64,000 nucleotides of DNA from positions 60,142,601 through 60,206,600 of the forward strand of contig CM064867.1 of assembly GCA_032719365.1 (NCBI GenBank). Reading direction: 5' to 3'. A program made the translations under genes and the position numbers. Numbering within the stretch: the stretch's first letter is position 1; each line of letters begins with the position of its first letter. This DNA is from Prinsepia uniflora (lineage: Eukaryota; Streptophyta; Magnoliopsida; Rosales; Rosaceae). The notes below the pieces were generated by a model, which did no database searches, was not told the origin of the DNA, and saw only the letters and a list, made by a program, of their open reading frames with translations. Below are positions 43,531 to 55,493 of this stretch, piece by piece.

Positions 43531-46280
43531 TGTAACGACCCGTCCCAAATTCCTAGATTAGATTAGTGACTAATCACGATTAGTGAGGATAATCGGTGAT
43601 TAGTTAGGCGAAATCGGACGAACGATGCGAAATGACCTTTTTGCCCTTGGTCGTGGCAAAACTTTGACTTTACAATCGGGCCGTCAAATGGACTTTGACC
43701 GATGACCGTGACGTAGTTCGTGACGTCACGAGTTCATAGACAGGTGGCACGTTCAATTACGACATTCGAGGAAGAAGTTATGACGTTCGGAAGTTTAGGG
43801 GCATTTTGGTAATTATGGTTAAAAGGGGTAAATAGTTGACTTTTTGACCGAGAGGTCCGATGGCGGAGGGACGAAGTCCATTACATAGATAAAGACGATA
43901 CAAATCCATAAACAGGTGGCACGTCGAATTCGGACGTTCGACTGCGAAATTACGGTTCACGGAAGTTCGAGGGTACTATTGCACGAATTACGAGACGGTC
44001 GCACTTTTGGACTTTAGTGGGGCCCAGATATTTTATGGAGGCCCAATGGATGAGTGACACTTGTCACCCATCCACTGGACAACACCTTACATACATGCAT
44101 TTCACCCCTGCTTTTTCATTTGGATCAAACCCGAAACGTCCCCCCCCCCCCCTTCTTCACCGTGCAAACCGATCTTCCATCTTCCCCAAACCTCATCATC
44201 TGTGGCTGGAGTGTGAAGGGAATTGAGAGAGGATCGTGAGGTGATGAAGATGGTGGCTGAGGGATGGGCTGAGCCGCCGTGAACGGCGGTGGAGGCCACG
44301 GGAAACCGAGAGCTCGGTAAGGCCCCATTTTCATTTTAATTTGATTTTGACATTAAGGACCGTATTGGATGATTAGGATGAGTTTTTTGAGGTTGTAGGA
44401 AGGTGTAGAGGGTGGTTTGGACGGCGGTGAAGGGCTGAGCAGCCATGAGTGCAATCGGGAAAATTGAACCGTCTGAACCAAAATCAAACCGTGAGTTTTA
44501 GTTAGTTTCTTCTAGGTTTATTAATTGGAATGGATAGGAAACATTAAATTAGGAATTTTAGGATTGATTGGGATTGAAACGGAAGAAAAATGGGGGAGGA
44601 ATAAGGCCGGACCGGTCACGCCGGTCCAGGGAACCAGTGAACCGGCTGGACCGGTTCAGTCGTGAGGTTGAAGAAAACTGTTTACTAGCGCGTGAAGCCC
44701 ACGCGCAGCCACTTCAGGCGACGCGTGGAGGAGATTTAGGGGAATGTTCCAACATGTGAAATCTTCTATTCGATGTAACGAATATTTTGGGACTGGTTTC
44801 GAGTCGATCGGACACCGTCTCGATGTGTTTCGAGGCATCAGAAGGTTTAGGTTCGGTTTTAAAAATAGTTAGAAAATCGGGAAAATTATGGGACTTCAAT
44901 GAGAGGTTAATGAGGCTATTAGTAACCCTCTAAATGAATTTGGACAGGTTTGGGAGTCCCGGTGACGACGATTGACCCGGGAGACGATTATGGCACGCGT
45001 ATCGAGGTGCGGCTTCGGACGGTCTGTGAGTGGACCTTGATTTGTAAACTGTGATGCATGCATAAATTTTTTCTATGGATTATGAATATGATTTTATTAT
45101 GTTGATTTGGATGCTTGTGATTTTTATGGTTTCACGTATGTCGAGGCGATTTACGTGCTTGCATGTAAATCGAGGTTTTCCGGTTTTACACTGATTTTCT
45201 ATACTTCTGGTTTTGGATATGATTTCATGAAATGGTTTTGGATTTGAAAAGGTAAACTCGGGTTTGAAACCCATTTGATTTACGGAATCGGGCCAGAGGC
45301 CCAGTTGGTTTACGATTCGGATCGGAGGTCCAGTTTCTATGTGGCTTCGGTCCTAGCGCCCAGTTATGTGTTACAAATGGTTTTTACGGGTCATGACGGT
45401 TTATGGGAACCGACATGAACCCTTGAAATGGATTGACGGGTCATGACGGTTTATGGGAACCGGCATGAACCCATGAAAGGATTTTATGGTTCATGACGGC
45501 TTATGGGAACAGGCATGAACCCATGAAAGGATTTTATGGTTCATGATAGCTTATGGGGGCCAGGCATGAATCCTTGAAAGGTTTCAAGAATGATTTCAAA
45601 AGGTTTTTCATATGCCATCCTTTATATATGATTGTCTCCTCCGGGGAGGGTCGTTGGCCTGGGTGGACCCCGGAGTAGTCACGGAGCATTGACTGAGTGG
45701 AGTCGCCCCCCAGTTGGGTTCCTTACTCTCAGGATGGGCATGGTTCGTTACCTCCAGGGAGGGTCATTGATCTACGGACATTGACCTGGGTGGAGCCTGG
45801 AGAGACTTGGGTTTGAGACCCCGGTTAGTACACGTGTAGCTTTATTTTACCGTGACAGGTTCTGGATATGAATATAATGGATAAACATGATTTCAATTGG
45901 TTTAGGAAATTATGTTTTATAATGATAAATGGATTTGGGGCTGAGACCCTAATTATGGTTGTTTAAACATATGTGTTTGAATTAATGGTTTCGAATGCAT
46001 ACATGCTTTTTAGTGAAGGGTACAAATGTCTTTATGTAAATGTTTTTATAAACTCTTGTTTTGTCCACTCACAACTTTTAATGTTTTGACTGCCCTTCCG
46101 GTTGACATCGGATGTGGACTGTAGCAGAGACCGAAATATCACATGCCTCCTCCGGATCCTGGCGTACTATGATAGCCCGGGAGGGCAAAGGTCGGAAATA
46201 TCCATTGTTTGAGACTTCGTGTCAGACGGAAGCAGGGTCATCCCGCACTAATCCCGGGGGGATTGGGATGGGTCCTGCCA
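43531..46280 (+). repeat. 3' LTR of copy A
   Basis: 2750 bp. It matches the 5' LTR but is 51 bp longer, essentially one extra 50-bp tandem unit (four units from 45385, 45435, 45485 and 45535). A C13 run lies at 44140-44152. Confidence 0.95.
45260..45582 (+). repeat. Inverted-repeat array and four 50-bp units, 3' LTR of copy A
   Basis: Hairpin cores GGGTTTGAAACCC (45260), GGGCCAGAGGCCC (45290), GGATCGGAGGTCC (45319) and GGTCCTAGCGCCC (45349) are 29-30 bases apart. Each has its own stem sequence. The 50-bp units follow. Confidence 0.88.
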
Positions 46281-46285
46281 CAACA
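46281..46285. repeat. Target-site duplication CAACA, right
   Basis: Identical to 37613-37617. Confidence 0.92.
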
Positions 46286-46543
46286 CATGTTGGTCATGGA
46301 GGTAGGACAATTAGTAGCTACGGTTTTGTCAAGATAATCTCAATGTTCTTCTCCACGTGGTTAAAAAACATACACCAAGGACCTAGCTAACCTGTTCCAA
46401 CATCAAGCCTCAATAGCTAGCTATACCTAACCAAAAGGTCATTGTTAACTTAAAAGGTATAGATCGTGGTGGAAAACATCAGTCCATTTGCAGGTGAGAG
46501 ATAATAAGAAGTTAACTCAGTCTATGACTATTAGGATGATTTT
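46286..46543. other. Host DNA between two LTR elements
   Basis: 258 bases of pre-insertion locus; no gene. Confidence 0.6.
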
Positions 46544-49214
46544 TAACACGACCCATCCCAAATCCTCCTGGGATTAACGCAGGATGTGTCATGCTCCAGT
46601 CTGATACGAAGTGTCAGACAAGGGATAACTCAACACCTCAACTCGTTCGAGGCTTCGAGAGCGTGCTAGGATCGGTGGAGTAGTGTGATGTCTCGGTCTC
46701 TGCTACAGTCCGCATCCGCGATCAACCTGAATGGCATTAAACCATTAAAAGCTGTGAGTGGATGAAAAATCGATAATTTAATAAAACTCATTTCATAAAG
46801 ACATTTATGTCCTTCACTAAAAAGTATGCATGCACTCGAAAACCAATAATCAAACCATTTACATTAGTTAAATCATTAGGACCTTAACCCAAAACCATAA
46901 ATCCAAGTATATGGGAACTCAGCCCAAAACAGTAAATCCAAACCATGTGGGTCCCTGTCTAAATCCATTAACACAGAAATCCGAATCAAATCTCCAGTAA
47001 ATCCATAGATCACAAACCCAATCAATCACCGTTACATACCAATCCTCGGCATCCCAGATGCCTGACGGACTAGACGTCTAATAATAGTAATCATGCTCCC
47101 GAGTTACTCTACAATCCGGTCGCTCTGTAGAATAATGCATCGCAGGCAATGCTTGACATCCCAGATGTCATGTATAAAGCTACTTATGCCCCTCGGTCTC
47201 AGCCGAGTCTCCCCTAGGGTCACCCAGGTCCCTGACCCTCCCTGGAGGGGCGATATCAGATCATAAGGATGGTATATGGAAAACATTTCATAAATCATCT
47301 CAAACCGTTCAAATGGGCCTATGCCCGGGATTTCCATAAAACCATCGTAATCCACAAATCTGATTTCTCAAATCCAAATCCATTTAGGGTCTCCGAACCC
47401 TAAATCACATTTATAAACCTCAAATGGGACTCATACCTGATATCATAATCAAATGGGTCTCTAGCCCGATCATTAGTGATGAAAATATCGACAATATCAC
47501 CGATATATCAGTCGATATGTTGGAAATTTTGGCCGGCGGCAGGTAAGAGGTGGGGGGAAGAAATTGAGCGAAATATCGACATTTTTCCTTATTTTAAGCC
47601 CATCGATCTCTTTATTTCATTAAAAAAATCGAGATAGGAACAAATTTCATGAAAATCGGATGTAAAACGATTGAGTTACAGTTAAGTCATGTCGCACGGG
47701 TCAAAAAACCCGAATCGCAGACCCCCGCAAAGAGGAAGAAGATTGTTTTTATGTTAGTTCGTTTGCTTTATATATTTTTTGGTTACTTAAATTTGCAATT
47801 GGGCTTGTTAGTTGAGTTGGTTGTGGGAGCTTATTTTCAATTAAGCACTTTAGCACCTGGGTTCGACCCCAGGTGCACTCGCGACTGCCTAATTTTTTTT
47901 TTCATTTAATTTTTTTCTTATTTTGAGATATATTTATCATTTTTTCTAATTTTAAATATATCAATCCTTTCCAATTTTTGAAAAAATATTGACTCTATTT
48001 TTTTAATTTTTTTTTCAATTTAAAATATATTTACTAATTTTATAATTTTGTTTCCATTCAATTTTTTTTATGCTTATTGTTATATTTTTAATTATATTAA
48101 TATTCAATTATAGTATTTCACTTCAATTTATGTATATGTTTATATTTTTATATTATTAGTCATCGGCAGAACCCTATTATATCATATTATTCATCATATA
48201 TTTATTATATCAAAGTCATTATATAGTTTTTATTAGTCCTATATAACCATCATTGGGTACTTAAATTTTTTTCTAAGTTTCATTCCAAATTTCCAACTTT
48301 TAGATCGAATTTCCGTCATTTTTGTTGACCGTAAATGGTATCGATATCAATATCGATACCGTTTAAAAGCCCAGATTCAAACCCGAAAACATACCTTCGC
48401 GGTTTAAAGTTCGTATTGGTCCTAGGAAGAAGGTTTGGACTCCAGAAATGCCCAGAAAACGCCCTTAACTAAAAGCCTAAATTCAAACCCGAAAACATAC
48501 CTTCGCGGTTTCCTGACCACCATGCACGACGGTCCTCGAGCTCACCACCGTTCAGCTCGTCCCATTCTCCCCTTCGTTCTCACGTTTACACCATCAACAA
48601 TGAGTGAGGTTTGGTGGGTCAAGGGTATGGGTTTTGGTTGTTTGTTCTCACGGGTTAAGGAAATGAAAACATAGAAAGTGAGAGATGAAGATGGTCGATG
48701 ATGAAGAAGATGAAGGGTAAGGATGAGAGGAAATGATGAGAAGAAAAGATGATGGACGGTGAGGATTGAGAGATGAATAAAATATATATTATATATATAT
48801 ATAACTAACCAATGGGACAAGATCCTTTTTTTTGTGGAATTTGGGCTATGGAATGAGTGACACTTGTCACTCATCCAAGGGTCCACTTGTCACTCATTAG
48901 TCTTTCATTATTTTTATCTAATTCTCGGAATGTAAGTTTAACCGTTCTCGATTCCGTGACCATAACTTTCCCGTTCGACGTCTGATTTAGACGTGGCGTC
49001 TGTTTACCGACTCGTGACGTCCCAATCTACGTCATGATCATCAGTTCTCATACTTTTGACTTCCTGGGTCAAAAGTCAACATTTTACCCAATTCTAGGGG
49101 TAAAACTGTCATTTTACATCGTCCGTCTGAATTCTCTCAACTAATCTCCGATTAGTCATACTAAATCCATAATTAATTAATATTTAATCCCGATATTCAG
49201 GACGGGTCGTTACA
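46544..49214 (-). repeat. Left LTR of copy B (3' LTR), rearranged
   Basis: 2671 bp. The inverted repeat GTCTGATAC-GAA-GTGTCAGAC is at 46599-46619 and a near-palindrome ATGAGTGACA-CT-TGTCACTCAT at 48853-48874. About 0.93 kb present in the right LTR (53440-54365) is missing and replaced by a 0.9-kb insertion (47475-48360). A 41-bp direct duplication (48365-48405 and 48470-48511) lies next to it. Confidence 0.88.
47475..48360. mobile_element. Second copy of the 0.9-kb Mutator-like non-autonomous element
   Basis: Left end TAGTGATGAAAATATCG as at 29984. The interior is collinear with 29984-30917, including TGTCGCACGGGTC versus CACGTCGCTAGG, AATCGCAGACCC and the AT-rich tail. The right end stops in TATCGATATCAATATCG and is not the full terminus. 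Confidence 0.7.
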
Positions 49215-49230
49215 ATCTCCCCCCTTAAAT
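49215..49230 (-). promoter_or_regulatory. Polypurine tract of copy B
   Basis: ATCTCCCCCCTTAAAT next to the 3' LTR, followed by AATTTCGTCCTC. Confidence 0.85.
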
Positions 49231-50936
49231 AATTTCGTCCTCAAAATCATAATAACCTAGTTCCACATGCACCTTGTGGAAAAAAAGTCTAGCCTCACAT
49301 CATGTGTACGCGTGTACATCCACTAACTAGCAGAATACTTGTTTGCACCTTGACGTTCCACCAATACTCACGTCTTATCGTCTACACTCGACCACTTCGA
49401 GTGAAATTGATCACATATTCCGAGTTGATACCACTTGACAATTCCACTATTACACTGGCACATGTAGCTTTTCAGCTTGACGGTTGTTCTCAGTCACCAA
49501 TCCACCCTGACATCTGCTCCTACCGAAAATCAACAAATCTCAACTAATTCCCGTAGGTTTCCATAACGTTGCACTCAGCTAGCACTCACGACTCCATGGT
49601 CACCATCCGAGTCATCAAAATAACCTGGATTCACCCTTGAGTCGCATTATGATACCTCGTACTAGAACTCCCTCAATGTAGCGTAAGATCAACGGCAGCA
49701 TCTTACCTCGCAGGACAAGCTCAAACTTGCGACATTTATCGGTCTCGGTGGTCACATCAGTCAACTCCCTCAGCGATCCACATTGACGCTAGAAAGAGTT
49801 ACAGAGCACTCGCTTCACGTAAAGCAACCTGTGGTTACACTAACCACGTCTCACTAACCTGGGAACTTGCAGTAAAGATTTCTTACCTTAAATTTCAATA
49901 AACAATGAAATTAGCTCGGTAAGATCCTTTAACGATGCAATGAATCTCACTCCACTAGTGGGTAACTGGACTCCATCGAATACCTGCCCAGCAGTGATCA
50001 CACATCTCCACTCTAGGGTTCCACTAGCCAAGCACGGACCTGAGCACCCGCTCATACAATCACTGAACCCATCAAAATAACTTTGGCCCAGTGCACAATA
50101 TCTAATGTCCAGTTCACGTTCTCAACCAATCCAATGATATCAGAATTAAGCTGATTACCAACACATTCATAAACATACCACTAGTACATGGCATACAGTG
50201 TCACCAGGCACCACTCAGGCCTATCCAGTATCGATCCTCACACAATGTACCCAGTACGTACATCCAACCACTAACCAGCCCCCTACATAGCTCGTAGCTA
50301 ATCACGCTTCAATTCTGGAGTCTATCTGTCCAATCATGTATGAGACAGACTATACACTCCAATTCCGTGTCCATTCCGAGTCTCCTGGTCACTCGACCAG
50401 CTTCTAATCGTCTACTCCCAATCACGTCATCCAATATGTACCAATCCGAATCATATCTACCAATGAGTACGCATTCATGCCCAGTGAGTATCCAATCTCA
50501 CCCACGTCTACCGAGATGTACCAACTCCGATCCTACCGGATACTTGCTCATTCGATTTCCATACCATACCAGATCGACTTCGAAAGGAAGTTAATCCCCA
50601 CAACATAACCTGACCCACAACATAACCTGATCATCAAGATCACGATCCAAATCGTCACAACACCCTATATCCTCAACATCACGATCTTGATCCACCTAGG
50701 ATCCACACATGATCACTCTCAGCTAACTACCAAGTTTCAAGTCATAGGGTCTTACACACTCTTTGAATCCTTATACTATTACACCGCTCTCATCAAATCT
50801 CCACATCTAATCACTCAGTCAAAGAAGGAACACGTCTAGACTGTGGGTCCTCTCCAATTACCTCATATCGATCCTTATCATCCCACCTAGGGAAAATCAA
50901 GGATGATCTAAGACAATGACACCAAAATCATCCATC

Positions 50937-50967
50937 GTGAGTGCAAACAAAATCTCACTGCACTCAC
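50937..50967 (-). other. Conserved hairpin in element internal region (copy B)
   Basis: Arms GTGAGTGCA and TGCACTCAC, perfect over nine bases, at the place equivalent to 1135-1166 and 41949-41978. Confidence 0.65.
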
Positions 50968-52517
50968 CACACCATGTAACTCTACATCGTCTGCCACCAA
51001 GCAGAAAATGAGAAATCACCTTCACCAACTTCCAAATGCCCCACTCCTCCTGATGATCCAAAACCAATCACGGTTCCACCAACCAATACCCGATCAACAT
51101 ACTAGTTACAATAGACATTATTTGCCATGGGTAGAAAATGAGAAGTCACCCTCTGTGACTTCGGAATATCCATCACTAATGCGGAATCAAGCATTCATCT
51201 CACTATCTCAATCACAACTTCTCTTGAATCCAAGGTTCCAACCATGTTGGAACTAACTCACTCGGACATCAACCACGTATCCGTACCAAGCTAACTTAGT
51301 ACCCCAACTCGCCTATCCGTTTATACCGTTTCATCTATTCACCACTTAGTTATCTCAATCACATCAGTTATCTCAATCACGGTTGGTACTCTACCCAACA
51401 CATCTCAACCACTGCTAGATCCCATCTAGTCCATCTCTATCGTACCTGCCATCTCGAGGCTACTCCCAAGAATCAACACTAGCTGACGAATCCTCGTCGT
51501 CTGGTCAACACCGAACACAAATACATCACGACCGAGTGACATTCTCAGCTTGTGGCTCAACGTCTCCTATCGTCATCGTGATCACTGGAACACAGCATAC
51601 GAATCAGACCCCAAACTAAATCTCAGTTCATACTGAGTAATAACCATGTACCTCAGCTCAAGTTGAAGGAACTCTGCCTCCCTCAACTCACCAACTCCAA
51701 GTACAATCAACCCAACCATTCATACAAGAAAATGAACATTCCCTTAATGCCCCCCAATTCTCAACAACCACAACTACAACCACTCTCGATAGTATTGCCT
51801 GCCACAATCTCATACAGACCCAACCACCAGACATCGCTATCGAGACTCCGCACCCAAGCGTCAATACTACTAATCGGTCTACCCCGAGACCCTAAATGTC
51901 ATCTCATAATGGTACTCACAAATCGGATTCCATCATTTCACTTAGTGTCAGACCAATCAATCCTCGTAGTCTCAACTAGACTCGACTATGCTCAATAGGA
52001 GTCATCCATTAGGTCATCCATGACCTCAGGTGCACCCTGCCAGACAAACACCAAAGCTGATATGACATGACCGACCAACGGTCTTAACTCCGAAAAGTCG
52101 CCAAAGTCAACCCACTAGCCGACTCACATTTCCGAACCATACATCATACACTAGGGTTTTTCGAACCCGACTGCTCTCAGCAACACAATTACCAACTCAA
52201 AATGACCTGACCATCTAATGGTTACAACTCCACACTATCATCATATCCAATCCTGTAATATCGTGATAGACGATCTTGACATAACTGTCCCATGGTCAAA
52301 ACTCTAAAGCACTGCTACGTTCATCCCTCAGTAGGGTCCCACACTACCAAACCATGACATCACTATGGCATACATAAGAATCAAATTCTAAACCGAAACT
52401 ATCCACGATTCATTCCCACTAAATATCATACCGACATCCTAACTATCAGGTTGATAACGAGATGACCACGTAGAGACATCACATCCTCGACCTGTGTGTA
52501 CCACAAGAGCAAACCGT

Positions 52518-52529
52518 GCTCTGATACAA
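52518..52529 (-). promoter_or_regulatory. Primer binding site, tRNA-Met type (copy B)
   Basis: GCTCTGATACAA, one change from the expected GCTCTGATACCA, 3 bases before the LTR at 52533. Confidence 0.85.
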
Positions 52530-52532
52530 AGC

Positions 52533-55002
52533 TGACACGACCCATTCCAAATCCCCCCAGGATTAACGCAGGATGTGACATGATCTTGTTTGACACGAAG
52601 GGATAACTCAACACTACAGCTCGTTTGGGGCTTCTAGAGGGCGCCAGGATCAGTGAAGGAGTGTGATATCTTGGTCTCTGCTACAGCTCGCATTCGCGAT
52701 CAACCTGAAGAGCATTAAAACCATTAAAAGGAGTGGAGGAAAAAATCAATAATTTAATAAAACTCATTTCATAAAGACATTTATGTCCTTCACTGAAAAG
52801 TATGCATGCATTCGAAAACCAATAATCAAACCATTTACTTTAGTTAAATCATTAGGACCTTAGCCCAAAACCTTAAATCAAAGTATGTGGGAACTCAGGC
52901 TAAAACAGTAAATCCAAACCATATGGGTCCCTGCCCAAATCCATTAACACAAAAATCCAAATCAAATCTCAAGTAAAACCATAGATCACAAATCCAATCA
53001 ATCACTGTTGCATACCAATCCTCGGCATCCCAGATGCCTGACGTCCCAGATGTTGAATAATAGCAATCCTGCTCCTGAGTTACTCTACGATCCGATCGCT
53101 CCGTAGAATAACCCCTCGCAGGGAATGCTTGACATCCCAGATGTCAAGCATATACCTACGTGTGTCCCTCGGTCTCAGCCGAGTCTCCCCCAGGGTCACC
53201 CAGGTCCTTGACTCTCCCTATAGGGGCGATATAAGATCATAAGGATGGTATATAGAAAACATTTCATAAATCATCTCAAACCGTTCAAATGGGCCTATAC
53301 CCGGGATTTCCATAAAACCATCGTAATCCACAAATCCGATTTCTCGAATCCAAATCCATTTAGGTTCTCCGAACCCGAAATCACATTTATAAACTAGAAA
53401 TTGGACTCATGCTCGATATCATAATCAACTGGGCCTCTAGCCCGATCATGCAAACCAACTAGGCCCCCGACCCAATGCTTCATTCAATCAAATGAACCCC
53501 AAGTCCGATAGTTCATAAATCAAATGGGTCTCAAGCCTGATTCCATGTTTCCAAATCCAAAACCATTCCATTAAGTCATCATTTAAAACCCAAACATGTA
53601 TAAGCACAGTATAAAATTGTAAACCTCAAAATACGTGGAAATATGTAAATCACCAATACCACAATCATCATCATAGAAATCACATATGTAAAACATATAA
53701 AACAGATATACATGCATCATAGTTTAGAAAACAAGGTCCACTCATAGACCGTCCTAGTTTTTTCCTCGATATGTGTGCCATAAGCCTCCCTAGCTAAATC
53801 ATCATCTCCGGAACTTCCGAACCTGTCCAAATCACACCCAAAGGTGACTAACTACCTCAAATAGGATAACATTGAATCCCCCAAATTTTTAGGATTTTTA
53901 AATCTATTTAAAATAGACCCTAAACCATCAGACACTAAAAACTACCTCGAAACGGTGTCCGATCGACTCGAAACTTGTCAGAAAATTTTCGTTACATCAA
54001 AAGGATAAAATTACATGTATGACCATGACCACCAATTCTGCCCCATGCGCCCCCACGTGCCGTCACAACCGATTGCGCATGAAGCCCATGCGCCAGGGAC
54101 AGTCATCTTCAACCTCGTGTCGAACTAGGTCCAGACTAGTTCTGTGGTTATCTGGTTCGACCAGACCGGTGAGACCAGTTCTCCCCTATTTCTCAGCCAT
54201 TTTCAATCCTGTTTCTTCCTATGTCATTGTCTGATCCTAAATAAGAGGTCCATTGATTCAAAAACAAGAAAAACAAGCTACAACGTACCTGCATCACGAT
54301 GAACAGGGACAGCCTCCTGCATCCGCCCATCCCCGTTGATCACCGCCACCATAGTCCTCGTAACTGACCCCCTTGAGTTCGTATTGGTCCTAGGAAGAAG
54401 GTTTGGACTTCAGAAATGCCAAGAAAACTCCCTAACTAAAAGCTCAAATTCAAACACGAAAACTTACCTTCGCGGTTTCCCGACCACCGTGCACGATGGT
54501 CCTCGATCTCGCCACCGTTCAGCTCGTCCCAGTCTCCCCTTCATTCTAATTCTAACGTTTACACCATCAACAATGAGTGAGATTAGGTGGGTCAAGGGTG
54601 TGGGTTTGGGGTGTTTGTTCTCACGGGTTAAGGAAATGAAAACATAGAAAGTGAGAGATGAAGATGGTTGATGATGAAGAAGATGAAGGGTAAGGATGCG
54701 AGGTGATGAGAAGAAAAATGAAGGATGGTGAGGATTGAGAGATAAATAATATATATATATATATATATAAACTAACCAATGGGACAAGATCCATTTTTTG
54801 TGGAATTTGGGACATAGGATGAGTAAGTCCTTCATTATGTTATTATTATTATTTTATTCTAATTCCTGGAATGTGAGTTTAACCGTTATCAATTCTGTGA
54901 CCATAACTTCCCCGTTTGACTTCCGATTTTGACGTGCTGCCTGTCTATTGACTCGTGATGTCCCGATCTACGTCACGGTTATCTGTCCATGTACTTTTGA
55001 CT
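52533..55002 (-). repeat. Right LTR of copy B, first segment
   Basis: Starts TGACACGACCC. Broken at 55002 by the nested element and resumes at 62886. An array with cores 30 bases apart is present at 53401-53535 (GGGCCTCTAGCCC at 53431 and AGGCCCCCGACCC at 53461). A run of AT repeats lies near 54749-54769. Confidence 0.9.
54998..55002. repeat. Target-site duplication TGACT, left
   Basis: Repeated at 62886-62890 after the nested element. Joining across it restores the LTR reading seen at 49050-49070. Confidence 0.92.
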
Positions 55003-55493
55003 TGACAAGACCCGTCCTAACTGGACTTTTGATAAGCGTGCCTGGTCCTGCTCCGGTCTGACAAGTCAACCGAAGTCCCGAAACTAACCTTCAGCACCTG
55101 TCAGATAAGGGATAACTGCACTGATTACCGCTCATACCTCCACTTCTCAATCAACCCTGAACGTCGTGCCACGGCTTGAAGGGTCATCAAAACAGGAAAG
55201 GTGTGAGTGGACAAAAATAATATCATTTAAAAATACATTTATCAAAATACATCATTCACCCTCCAGTCAAACCATGCATACATAGAATCAAACATATCAA
55301 TCACCAGCTTCCAAGCCAAATCACATGAAAAGTATCAAATCCCATCTCTCAAGCCAAACACATGAATCATTTTATAAAATCATTTTATCGTACAATAAAG
55401 CATATAACTCGGGAATTACACATCCGAGGGTCCTCTAGGAATTACATATCCAGAGTCGTCATCTTGCTGGGAATTACACATCCAGCCCTGCTG

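Larger units (their letters stand above)
37618..46280 (+). mobile_element. Complete large non-autonomous LTR retrotransposon (LARD-type), copy A
   Basis: Two LTRs (37618-40316 and 43531-46280), 5-bp target duplication CAACA at 37613-37617 and 46281-46285, a tRNA-Met primer site at 40320-40331, and a polypurine tract before 43531. The internal 3214 bp contains no gag, protease, RT or integrase in any frame. Such elements are called LARDs and depend on enzymes from another element. Ends, primer site and polypurine block resemble those of the Gypsy element at 2527-12302, which makes that family a candidate helper (inference). Confidence 0.93.
49215..52532 (-). other. Non-coding internal domain of copy B
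   Basis: 3318 bp, A and C rich on the plus strand, no retroelement domains. Contains small inverted repeats such as CTGGTC-ACTC-GACCAG (about 50386-50401), AGTCT-CAACT-AGACT (51968-51982) and the hairpin at 50937-50967. Blocks are shared with 1-2008 and 40317-43530. Confidence 0.82.

Noticed and set aside
50340..51998. Ser/Pro/Thr-rich open frames in the interior of copy B
   Set aside because: They come from the A+C-rich composition of the strand; homologous positions in copies A and C are not open.
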